From: Sialis fuliginosa
Lineage: Eukaryota; Arthropoda; Insecta; Megaloptera; Sialidae
Direction of reading: 5' to 3'
Assembly: GCA_961205875.1 (NCBI GenBank)
Contig: OY540817.1
Location: 12,931,001-12,995,000, forward strand
Length of the DNA stretch: 64,000 nt
The position numbers and the translations under genes are program-made. Below are positions 24,490 through 36,500 of this stretch, piece after piece; the stretch's first letter is position 1, and every line of letters begins with the position of its first letter. Under the pieces are notes generated by a model. The model had not been told where the DNA came from, searched no databases, and was given only the letters and a program-made list of their open reading frames with translations.

Positions 24490-25055
24490 CAGTGTGTCCC
24501 AGGATAGATGTAACAAAAGGTGTAATAAACAAAACAAAAGTTAGAATAACATTTGAAAATCAGGGCCTGCTTGATATAAAATTAACCTATATCAATAATC
24601 AATCCATTGGGTCATCTACAGGGTGTTTTATAAGCAAAGTTGTACAAATAACCAAAAACAAACATTTTTCAAAAAAAGAAAGTTTTCTTGTACCCCTACA
24701 CCGAATTTCAGAGCATTAAAAAAATTAACACTTTCAATTTATTTCTTTTTATTGTATCGTTCAAAATAAAATGTAATTTATTTAATTTGTTTCGTTTCAG
24801 TTTTTTTAGTTATTTTTGAAATTGGGTATGAGGTGCCAAAATTACATTTGAAACAACTTGTCTAAGTAATTTTTTCTAATATTGAAAAATAAAGGTACTT
24901 AATTCTTGGTAATTTTTTCAACTTTGCTTATAAAATATCCTGTATAAGACCAAATCAATTAATTTTTGTTATTTGTATTATTGTTTGACTCGATCCCCAA
25001 ATCTCATTCCGAAATTCGAAAAAATTTTGCTAAAAAATCTTGTTGGGACACACTG
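24490..25055. mobile_element. CAGTGTGTCCCA element, TA-flanked, carrying a nested MITE
   Basis: TA at 24488-24489 and 25056-25057; ends CAGTGTGTCCCA and inverted CAGTGTGTCCCA. 566 bp, with a second TA-flanked element inside it (24619-24942). Related ends at 53211 (one-sided) and 61615-62436. Confidence 0.8.
24619..24942. mobile_element. Nested MITE, CAGGGTGTTTTATAAGC ends
   Basis: TA at 24617-24618 and 24943-24944; left CAGGGTGTTTTATAAGCAAAG, right inverted CAGGATATTTTATAAGCAAAG. 324 bp. The 128-bp element at 46304-46431 has similar short ends. Confidence 0.8.
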
Positions 25056-25159
25056 TATATAATATTAATTATAGAATTATAATTAATCTTAATTTACTAC
25101 ATTTATTGAATACTTATTTAAGAATTTGAGTTAATTAATAAATAAGTGACCTCTCGAAA

Positions 25160-25425
25160 AAATATTACACTATTTTTAAAACGATGTTTGTATGTGTGTG
25201 TAGGTATGTATTTATGTGGCAATTTAGTTGTCTGACAATTTCTCAAAAACGGCTCAACGGAAACAGGTGCGGCTTTTTTGTATTATTTGCCTTTACTTCA
25301 TTTAAAATTAAATTTGATTCTTTTTTCATTAAGAATTCAGTCTGTATATAATTTTTATAAATATTGAAATATAGAACAATTCGTTGGCGGGCCAAACGCG
25401 GCCCGCACGGACTTCCAGTTAATAT
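25160..25425. repeat. Old repeat cluster with hAT-like end
   Basis: 'gacaatttctcaaaaacggc' and 'caacggaaacaggtgcgg' resemble lepidopteran repeat bodies. 'ggcgggccaaacgcggcccg' (25386-25405) is like the internal end of hAT elements. Not resolvable further. Confidence 0.35.
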
Positions 25426-26366
25426 TCTTATAAATAATATTAAAAAGTATTATTTTTCATATTGAGGTTTGTAGTTTTTTAATTTTTATAAACTTATTTA
25501 TTAGGTAGATGTATGTCTAGAAGTCAAAAAACAAATCAAGTATATTTATTTTTGTAATTTATTTCCTAATTAATATTTGCGTAGATTTCCTTTAACATTG
25601 TACCTAATAATACGCACATACATAATTTAAAAGGAAATTATAGACCTCACAAAAGCAATTACATTAAGCAATTAACACATTTTCTACATGGAATCATTTC
25701 AGATTTAATGAGCTATAAAATACCGAAACACCAGTCCTTGGTTTTAAATAGATACATCAAACTATATTTATAATTCTTTTCTAAATATTCATTTAGCAGT
25801 TTATCATTGATTATTGCATATAAATTTTCTTTTTCCTCATTAATATACAGATCTATATTATGTATAAATATAAATCATTGAGTTTTAATAAGTTTAAGAC
25901 CAATAAAATTGATCGTAAAAAATATACAAAATTAATTGAAAAATTCAAGATCTAAATAAATTTGATTAATTCATATAACCTACCTCATTTTTATTTTTTA
26001 TATTCATACTAGCGCATTGGACCGGGTTAATATCCACAAAATCATAATGACCTAAATAGTTCAAACTATCTTCAATGACATTTGACTGGGAATAATGAAA
26101 TCTATATAATTTTTTTAATTTGTCCACCCAACATGATGTTTTTATATAAATAAATATAAAATGATTTTTTAATTTTTTTGATGTTAAATCTTAGGTTTTC
26201 ATAAAATATTAATTGCCACGAATATGCACAGAAAAATTATCTAAATATTGGTGAGAATCGCATTGAAATTGGTTCAGTAATCCCCGAGTCTTTAAGCCTC
26301 ATACAAACGTACTTTAATTTTTATATATTATTATATAATAATATAATAGTAGTGACGTTAAATATA
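25426..26366. other. AT-rich intergenic, nothing recognised
   Basis: No supported feature; a degraded 'attggttcagtaatc' repeat word at 26268-26282. Confidence 0.4.
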
Positions 26367-26466
26367 AATAAAAACAAACTTGTTTGTTTAAACTGTGAAT
26401 CGAAAGCTTGCGTTTTCCTCTTCTTTAATAAATTTTGACGTTTAAACAAACAAGTTTGTTTTTATT
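26367..26466. repeat. Perfect 27-bp inverted repeat with 46-bp loop
   Basis: 26367-26393 ('aataaaaacaaacttg', then 'tttgtttaaac') is the exact reverse complement of 26440-26466. Each arm also contains the small palindrome 'acaaacttgtttgt'. Could be the two ends of a tiny MITE. Confidence 0.85.
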
Positions 26467-26579
26467 ATTATATATATATTATATTTATTGAAACTTTTCA
26501 ATGACTCAAATACCATAGCTTACTTGCAAAATAACTGCAGATAATGTTAATTGATTTATAAAGTCTTCAAGTATATATT

Positions 26580-26810
26580 TACCATCTTTCACTACTCTAC
26601 ATCGTCTGTGTAATTGTAATTTAGAAAACACATCGATGCGTTCGCGCGGTGATTAATTTCCCATCTATCATCCTTTCATCATCGTTTACCAACATTTAAT
26701 TTTCCCTACGCCACTCCCTTAACAAGCCACGAAGCAATTTACACTGTAAACTGTTTACATGCACTACCATGGCCTTACGTAGAACATCATTTCTTACAAC
26801 AAATCATAAT
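26580..26810. promoter_or_regulatory. Candidate regulatory island upstream of the receptor
   Basis: 'catcgatgcgttcgcgcggt' then 'gattaatttccc' with forkhead-like 'ctgtaaactgtttacatg'. Less AT-rich than its surroundings and non-repetitive. Enhancer role is inferred. Confidence 0.25.
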
Positions 26811-27339
26811 CTTCCATAATTTAAATATTTCTTATACAGATACCTTTTTAATTCGAGTTTCAAGATATAAGCAAAAATTAAATCATTTTTTTAATTCGTT
26901 AAACTATATAAAATTTAATACTAACAAAACTTTTATATATTTTAATTCCTTGGATTGTTAACTTTCATTTAACGGAATTGGATAAAAAAAATTTGGTAAT
27001 CCATTTAGCCACCTGAAAAAGCACCAAAACTTAAAAAAATATTTTTATAATTCTGGTCTATTATTGATGAACCATTTACTATAATTATGCCAAATCTCAT
27101 CTTTTTAGGTCAATTGGTTCAGTAGCTAGAAGGGTGTGAAGACAGATTCTTCTTACGCTCACAAATAACTTTTAGTATATCAAAATTGCAGCTCCCACAG
27201 GTCATTTAGTTGACCATGTCTGGTATAAAAGAAACAATACACATCCGGTTGTAAATATCACTATGCAAAATAGAATATTTAAATTCTTCTTATATATTTA
27301 CTGTTAACGACAATGTTTATAGTTAAATCATGAACTACA

Positions 27340-27595
27340 TGATCTGCTTCGATTTTTCACAGCGATGTCTGAGAAACGTTGTGACTATTTTACAACCATC
27401 TCTGCACGGTGATTTTCTTAAATGGAAATGTAATGGTCGCGCATAAAACACTAAAGATAAATGCACACCGCCGCTATAACCGGCACCTAATGGTCCATAC
27501 AGCATCTGTCACTAACTCAGCTCGTTACGGGAACATCGCGAGTGGTTATTGTTCTACAGTGCTACACAAAATGTTACTTTACGAGAAATGACGAA
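27340..27595. promoter_or_regulatory. Candidate regulatory island 3 kb upstream of coding exon 1
   Basis: Balanced composition with 'ggtcgcgcataaaacac' (Hunchback/Caudal-like), 'caccgccgctataaccggca' and 'gcgagtggttattgttc' (Sox-like). It is open for 60 codons (27409-27591), but the translation looks non-protein. Confidence 0.3.
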
Positions 27596-30189
27596 TAATC
27601 AATTATTAATCAAAGAAACTCACTTCTACTTTTTTAAATTATTTTGATATCAGTACTTTATTTCAGAATAAAAAAAAGTATCCATACGTAAAATGTTACT
27701 CTTAACATTTAAGCCACTTTTTAAAATTGAGTTCCTAGTTTTAAAACCAAAAAGTAAGATATTTTCAAAAATCAAATTAAATGACTCTTTCTGTATCCCA
27801 TATGTTTCTAGTAAATGTTTATATGTATAAACAAGCTTATTTTTCAACTCTGTTTGGTTTGTAAAACTGGTCGCATTTAGTTCAGAATAATAATAATAAC
27901 TATTTAATGCAATATCTGCTTAACATTCAAATGACTTTTCTCTTACAAAGTAAGAAATTTATCGGTATTTAAAATTAGACATTATGCATTTATTTATAAG
28001 CAAAGTATTGGAAATTTTCAATAAATTAAAATAACTACAAAACATATTACTAACACCTTTTAATATAACCATTTAGATTTTAAGTAAATAAGGAAATTAT
28101 AATTGATAATCCTAGTATAATTGAAATATACGAGTACATAAGTAACATAGAGAATCCTACCCATCCACTGTCAGTCTAATGGAAACGTATAGCACATGTG
28201 AACACGCACCATGTTATACTCTTGGGATTTATCTCCAGTAAACTCGAATTTATAAAGCTTTTGTTCTTTTGGAATATATCTGTATTTGTGCGAGTCGAGA
28301 AATAAAAGCCTATTATGTACCCATAATTTCTGGACTGGTTTATATCGGCCGATGTCTTGAATATGAATGAACGAAAAACAATACGCGATTGTTTGTTATA
28401 AATTCTTTGATAACGTTATTGGATGTCAAAATATTTCACGTCAACGCATTACTATTTACAATACGAATAAATATTTCTTGAAAGAAAGGAATTTTATTAC
28501 TCGCAACTTTAAATTTATCTATGAATACATATAATACGTAGAGTCGTATGCAGAAGTAGTCGAACAGTTTTCATTCAAATTCACTTATCACAAACATAGT
28601 AGACTCCTCCCATTTGATTATTATAATATTTAAATCATTTCTTCATGTACCAAAGACAGATATTTTGAAACTCATTTGGTAGATAAAGAAGTACTCTATT
28701 AATTATAATTTATTATAATTTATTGAGTGGAAATCAATATTTGATTTTCCGAATTTTGGTATTTAAATATGTTTTAAAATAATCTAACCATATAAGCTCC
28801 GCCCTAGAAAAAGATAATCGATGATGTTTGTCATAATATTGTTAAATCTTTTGTAGAGATTCTGACGTTTAGCGTGGCAGACGACTTCTGAAGCCCAAAG
28901 TACGTATACTCATAAAAAAATAAAAAGCCTCATATTAAGTTCTACTGAATGTAGAATTTAACAACCGTTATTATAAATAAATTTTTTATCAATTTTAAAT
29001 TTCGTCCTCGAGTTTAATTACAAATACCAACATTTTTTTAAAATAATTAACAATTTATAAATAGTAGGGTGAAGTAGGGTAATATAATATTATTTTATTT
29101 TATTTCATTGAATCAATTTGCCATCTCTTGACAGCTTTAAATGTTTTATTTACCACGTAAAGTTATATAAATTAATAATAATCTATAAATACATATGTAT
29201 TGTATATTAACCACTGAAAAACTGAATTATTTAAACCAAAATCCATAAAAACCCAATAATCAAACAACCGCTTGTAAATGTCAAACAGAATATCAAATAC
29301 AATATTTCACGGCGATTATCTCTGCAATAAATAATAATCCAAGCTGTCGTTAGGAAAATCAGATAATGAAAGAAAAAAGTCAAGTAAATTAAAAAGCAAT
29401 GATGATACGGCATTTCTGATTGGTCAGGTGATCGGAGGCGTGATTTCCAATTTACCGTTTATTGTGATTCGAAGCATATCGTAAATATTAACGAAATATT
29501 AATAAATTTTACAAAAATACTAACCAGTTTTATTTGAGGTTATAAATTCAACTAATATCGAAATCAATGTTTATAATATTTACATGTAGCATGTGTGTTT
29601 GTGCATTTTGACACTTAATTTAAAGAATAATTTCAACTTTCAAAGAAATTAGGTATGCAAGTTTTTTCATGAACTATTGAAAATTATTTGGGGAACAAAA
29701 TGGGGCCAAGGAGTAACACATATAGGTTTTTATCTTATATTGATGTGTCAAATATTATGTTTTCTTAGATTCGAATTTACTTAGAAAATTACAAAAATTT
29801 ATATTTTCATTTGGAAAAGGTGAATAAAAATAATGCGAAATATCAGATGGGGTCGGTGTTCATACTTTTTGTGTCCTGTGAAAATAAACAATTTTTTATA
29901 TTAAATTGATATCTGTCTTCGATTGTCAGATTGTTAAATTAATGAATGATCATGTTTATTTTTATTTTTTTAATTATAATTTTATCAAACATCATCATTT
30001 AATTATCTTGCCCCCTCCTTTCCTATATTATATTGTTAAAGGAAATTTCCTTAAAAATTTTAACAGTCTGATATTAATTTGTTTATAATAAAAATACTAT
30101 TGATTTTTCAAATGATTTAGCACAGCATTATTTATTGACTAAACTTTACCCTCCACTATTATTTCAGAATCTATAATATCCGTGTAACT
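27596..30189. other. Upstream region of the receptor, no exon identified
   Basis: AT-rich. A non-coding first exon or promoter must lie somewhere upstream of 30469. The 29410-29460 patch with 'ctgattggtcaggtgatcgg' (CCAAT-box and E-box words) is one candidate, but nothing fixes it. Confidence 0.35.
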
Positions 30190-30350
30190 GGCTACTCATA
30201 ACACTGCTCAGCCTCTTTATAGATTAGCGTGATGATATATAACCTAAGCTAATTCTATATTTGGACTTTAGACTTACTTCGTGACAGTCTTTTCGAAATT
30301 GATTCAGTAGTTTAATAGATTCAGTTAAATTCATAAAACCCAGAATATTT
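30190..30350 (+). repeat. Lepidopteran interspersed repeat
   Basis: 'cactgctcagcctctttat', 'agcgtgatgatatataacct' and 'gaaattgattcagtagttt', in the order typical of a very common lepidopteran repeat. It ends just before the first coding exon. Confidence 0.55.
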
Positions 30351-30470
30351 CCATTTTTGTACTATAGGTGTCACAATTTATAATTGCTTTTTAAGAAAAT
30401 CACAAAATTTTCAATGTGTGTATAAAAATTGTCATTCGTAATATTAACTTTTATTTATTTCTTTTCAGAA

Positions 30471-30548
30471 ATGAATCAACAGTGTAAAGTCTGTGGAGAA
30501 CCAGCGGCAGGATTTCATTTTGGTGCTTTTACATGCGAAGGATGCAAG
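30471..30548 (+). CDS. knrl: Receptor coding exon 1: start and first zinc finger
   Basis: Encodes 26 residues beginning [20 protein letters not shown] and ending CEGCK. A pyrimidine-rich tract and AG (30467-30468) sit two bases upstream of the ATG, so this is an internal exon starting at 30469 and the 5' UTR has at least one further exon upstream that I could not place. The donor AAG|gtaatt is at 30548/30549. Ending after finger 1, in phase 0, is a common nuclear-receptor intron position. Confidence 0.95.
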
Positions 30549-33500
30549 GTAATTGTTTTTTTATTTTTTATTCTTAGGATTGAATACTTAAAGTCATAAT
30601 AAAATATTAATATTAAACTAACAATTGGTTTGTACAAAATAACTACGCCATCTATATTTACGTTAAAAGTTTTCCCTCAATAAGTATTACATAAAAAAAA
30701 TTCAAATTAGTTATAATCTGAATACTTTGACGCAAATAAAATTTCGTAGAAGTTCTAAAAATAGCAGATATTTTAAGAATGAAAACTCATTAAAATATAA
30801 TCGTTATCAATGTGTTTTCCAATCAGAATTTTATCTTGCTTTTTCCTGTATTCAATTATTGCCAACAATTTTGGATATTAGCTCTATTGCTTTATATATG
30901 GAGATTACAAACACACAATATTGTGAAGAAAATAATGGATCATAAATAATTTGCACGCAAATTTGCTTCCAGCTAACGCTATCTACTAGGAGTCAAATTG
31001 TTGTGAAATTGCTCAATATTTTCAAGCAGTGGTAATAAATGTAATAAAATAAAATGTATATATGTAATAAAAAATTGTAAATGCTATGAATTTTATGATG
31101 TAAACCTTGCAGCACTTATTTTAAGTCGCTAATTTCTACTTAATACGTATGCGTTAGCAATTATATGTACGATTTCATTGGCTACATCTGTAAGTGATTG
31201 TCATTTATATTTAATTCCTAGCAGATAGCGTTAGCTGGGAGCTAATTTGAATTTGCACTCAAGAAAATTCTTTATAATACAGGGCAGAAGTAAAAGTGAA
31301 AATAATCAAATAAATTAAAATATGCGAGGCTCGACTCACACTTGACAATATTATTTTTATTTTCACCTACATAAATAAATACTCTACAGTTAGTATAGTA
31401 AAAATAACTCAAAAAACACGTCGAGCGGAATTCTCTGGGAACAGCAAAATTTTTATGCCATAATGTAGGGGGGACATTGTAGTTTCACCACCCAAAAGTC
31501 CCACGAGCTAAACCTTGTGCTAACTCGGGGAGCCCCATTCAAAGTTGGATTTTGTGCAAATATTTGTTCATTTTTCTAGCTCATAAAAATACAGATATCT
31601 CGAGAACAAAAGTAGATATCGAAAAAAATTTTGCTGTTTTAGAATTGCTATAAAATACCCAACAATATGACTAAATAATATTAGAACCTATACTCTAACA
31701 TTTAGGTGTCACGTTCATTTGTTTATCAAAAATCGCTGTAATTTTATTGTTTTTTCAATTCCATACTTTTTCATTACATTATTAAGTATGAAAAAAAAAT
31801 TGTTTTTTACTTTTTGTAATTTTTATCTTATTCTACGTTTAATTTCCTTTAAAAATCTGTCATGGATTTTGATCTAAAAAAATTGTGTGAACACGTAAAT
31901 AAAATTTCAAAAAAGTATTATTTAGTTTGCAAATTAAATGAATGTTAAATTAACTGTATACGGTTTTTCAAAAACATTAAATATTTCATTAACCCGTCAT
32001 ACTATCTGCAAAACTTTAGGCATTTTGGAATCGCTATGAAATTTGAATAATATTATAGGTGCACAGAAAAAAATATTTGAACACTGTGAACATATATGGG
32101 GCGGTTTTTTTAGGAAACTGCATAAAAATTACAGTCTATGAATTCATACATGGCTGTGCTCCTTTAAATAATTCCTAGTACTATGATGTCTTTTACATAT
32201 ATAGTGCCCATGCATGTACGTTTATATAAAAAAAATGTCCGCGATTAAACCATTCAAAAAAAAATTACAGTCATTTTAACTTGTGAACTGAATTTTATTT
32301 TTTCGTAATTTGTTATAATCAAGATATCTCCTAAACAAATGAAGATACATGCAAATACCATTACATCAAAATACGTAAAATTTTATGTGCTACAACTTTT
32401 ATGAAAAGTATTTTTTGTTATCTTTATTCTAAATGGTTAATAAATCTACGCGAAAATTAATTTTTAGAGGGGCCGACGAAAAATAAGCTAGTTTTGATTT
32501 TTTTCTGGCCCTAATGTGAAGAATTGATAAAAAATAAGTAACACTAATTTTAGAGGATAATAATTTGCAAACTCTCTGAAAATTAAATTTTAATAAGATT
32601 ATATATAACAGAAATATTTAATTTTGAAGTGCTCAAAAAAATGACATTTTACATCAAGATTGTTGTACAGAGTAAGCTATGGAAATTAACACTGTGCAGA
32701 GAAAAACATTGACGAAGTTAAAAATTGGGAAAGATGTTACCAAATATTTATAGTTTGATATAATAAACAATTATCAGTAATAAAATTTTTAATTCAACCC
32801 CTATATTGAAAAAACTACCCTTAATGTATAACTCTCAACTTATGTTCTCGATTTTCATGAAAACGGTATATCGCACGAAAAAAATGTATGGAACTAATTG
32901 TGTAGAGAGTAAAATTTACAATTGATAACAAATAGCATATTAATTAAGTTATTTAAAATTACGGCGTTATTCAAAGGTTTATAAACGAGGCCAAAAAACA
33001 TATTAAATGTTGGTTATTTCTGAAAGGCACAGACATTTTTTTGCCAAACTTTGTAAATATAAACTACTTACACTATTATATAGTCACACCAAATTCCCAA
33101 TCGATCAATGCCACAGAAAAAAAGTTATAGCCAGTTTAATTTTTAAAAAAAATATCAAAAGTGTGAATTTTGTAATATTGATATGCTGTTATAATCAAAA
33201 TTTACGAAAATTTTTCATAACATTATAAGTCTCTTAAACATTCTGATATTTATTTGAAATTTCACAATAATGATGGCTGTAGTTTAGTTTCAATACCTAG
33301 TAATTAACAATTGTGTATGTCAAATTATAGGGTTTTTACAGCTCTATAAGTGCGCAAAAATGAAAAGTGTTAATTTTAAATTCCAAAACAAAAATATTCA
33401 AAAATTGTTTACACCAAAATGAAGATAAAACTAGAACTTTTACATATTTCATAAAATTATTAGATTCTTTTAGTTTTTAAATGATAACATAATATCAATG

Positions 33501-36500
33501 TGCTATTTAATCTAGCCTATCACACCAACCCCTTAATTAAGGTTATGAGGAATATATGAAGTTGGTCCAGAAAGTTTCAAAAATCTTTTTAAGGTCTTAC
33601 GAACAAATATAGAGATTGTCAATTCATCAATAAAATTTAAAAAAAATTGAGTATAGATACCCCAAATCGTCAAAATTAAAAATTAAATATTTTTGAATTC
33701 TAAACATTGATTTTATCTATAATTATTACATTCGCTTTGTTTTAACTTGTAGTGAACCTACTTTCAAGGGTTAACATCTCCCATTAAATTTAAAATTTTT
33801 TTTATAGATCAGGAATAGTTTAACATATTTTGCATTCAATATTTTGTTATTTTAACGAATAAATCCATTTTTTATGTCATCTCATTTAATTAATTAATTT
33901 AATTTCAATAAAAACGGTGTAGTGAATTGAAATGTTAATAAATAGGTAGTTGTTAATATTATATTTTGCTTTTATTGATAAATATACAATCTCTATATTT
34001 GTTCGTAAGACCTTAAAAAGATTTTTGAAACTTTCTGGACCAACTTCATATATTCCTCATAACCTTAATTAAGGGGTTGGTGTGATAGGCTAGATTAAAT
34101 AGCACATTGATATTATGTTATCATTTAAAAACTAAAAGAATCTAATAATTTTATGAAATATGTAAAAGTTCTAGTTTTATCTTCATTTTGGTGTAAACAA
34201 TTTTTGAATATTTTTGTTTTGGAATTTAAAATTAACACTTTTCATTTTTGCGCACTTATAGAGCTGTAAAAACCCTATAATTTGACATACACAATTGTTA
34301 ATTACTAGGTATTGAAACTAAACTACAGCCATCATTATTGTGAAATTTCAAATAAATATCAGAATGTTTAAGAGACTTATAATGTTATGAAAAATTTTCG
34401 TAAATTTTGATTATAACAGCATATCAATATTACAAAATTCACACTTTTGATATTTTTTTTAAAAATTAAACTGGCTATAACTTTTTTTCTGTGGCATTGA
34501 TCGATTGGGAATTTGGTGTGACTATATAATAGTGTAAGTAGTTTATATTTACAAAGTTTGGCAAAAAAATGTCTGTGCCTTTCAGAAATAACCAACATTT
34601 AATATGTTTTTTGGCCTCGTTTATAAACCTTTGAATAACGCCGTAATTTTAAATAACTTAATTAATATGCTATTTGTTATCAATTGTAAATTTTACTCTC
34701 TACACAATTAGTTCCATACATTTTTTTCGTGCGATATACCGTTTTCATGAAAATCGAGAACATAAGTTGAGAGTTATACATTAAGGGTAGTTTTTTCAAT
34801 ATAGGGGTTGAATTAAAAATTTTATTACTGATAATTGTTTATTATATCAAACTATAAATATTTGGTAACATCTTTCCCAATTTTTAACTTCGTCAATGTT
34901 TTTCTCTGCACAGTGTTAATTTCCATAGCTTACTCTGTACAACAATCTTGATGTAAAATGTCATTTTTTTGAGCACTTCAAAATTAAATATTTCTGTTAT
35001 ATATAATCTTATTAAAATTTAATTTTCAGAGAGTTTGCAAATTATTATCCTCTAAAATTAGTGTTACTTATTTTTTATCAATTCTTCACATTAGGGCCAG
35101 AAAAAAATCAAAACTAGCTTATTTTTCGTCGGCCCCTCTAAAAATTAATTTTCGCGTAGATTTATTAACCATTTAGAATAAAGATAACAAAAAATACTTT
35201 TCATAAAAGTTGTAGCACATAAAATTTTACGTATTTTGATGTAATGGTATTTGCATGTATCTTCATTTGTTTAGGAGATATCTTGATTATAACAAATTAC
35301 GAAAAAATAAAATTCAGTTCACAAGTTAAAATGACTGTAATTTTTTTTTGAATGGTTTAATCGCGGACATTTTTTTTATATAAACGTACATGCATGGGCA
35401 CTATATATGTAAAAGACATCATAGTACTAGGAATTATTTAAAGGAGCACAGCCATGTATGAATTCATAGACTGTAATTTTTATGCAGTTTCCTAAAAAAA
35501 CCGCCCCATATATGTTCACAGTGTTCAAATATTTTTTTCTGTGCACCTATAATATTATTCAAATTTCATAGCGATTCCAAAATGCCTAAAGTTTTGCAGA
35601 TAGTATGACGGGTTAATGAAATATTTAATGTTTTTGAAAAACCGTATACAGTTAATTTAACATTCATTTAATTTGCAAACTAAATAATACTTTTTTGAAA
35701 TTTTATTTACGTGTTCACACAATTTTTTTAGATCAAAATCCATGACAGATTTTTAAAGGAAATTAAACGTAGAATAAGATAAAAATTACAAAAAGTAAAA
35801 AACAATTTTTTTTTCATACTTAATAATGTAATGAAAAAGTATGGAATTGAAAAAACAATAAAATTACAGCGATTTTTGATAAACAAATGAACGTGACACC
35901 TAAATGTTAGAGTATAGGTTCTAATATTATTTAGTCATATTGTTGGGTATTTTATAGCAATTCTAAAACAGCAAAATTTTTTTCGATATCTACTTTTGTT
36001 CTCGAGATATCTGTATTTTTATGAGCTAGAAAAATGAACAAATATTTGCACAAAATCCAACTTTGAATGGGGCTCCCCGAGTTAGCACAAGGTTTAGCTC
36101 GTGGGACTTTTGGGTGGTGAAACTACAATGTCCCCCCTACATTATGGCATAAAAATTTTGCTGTTCCCAGAGAATTCCGCTCGACGTGTTTTTTGAGTTA
36201 TTTTTACTATACTAAGTAAGAAAACTATTAAATAAAATTTAGAAAAATAAACTTCAGTAGGTATATTAATAACAGAATTATAATCAACCATAACAAAAAC
36301 AAAAATACAAACGCCCATGGGATACGACACATGGACGCCCATGTATATATTACGTATGTATGTAAACATGTCATCTTAATCACTTTCATTGGTGTGACTT
36401 GAAGTGGCTCGCGTCTCACTTCATATGTCACCTAAAACTCACAGCCGCGACAAATGTTTTCTTATAAGTTTGTTTGCATTCTTGTCATTCGACACCAGTT

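Noticed and set aside
36142-36431. Overlapping minus-strand frames with hydrophobic C-termini
   Set aside because: Partly inside the palindrome arm and partly AT-rich flank; the hydrophobicity is a by-product of T-rich codons.
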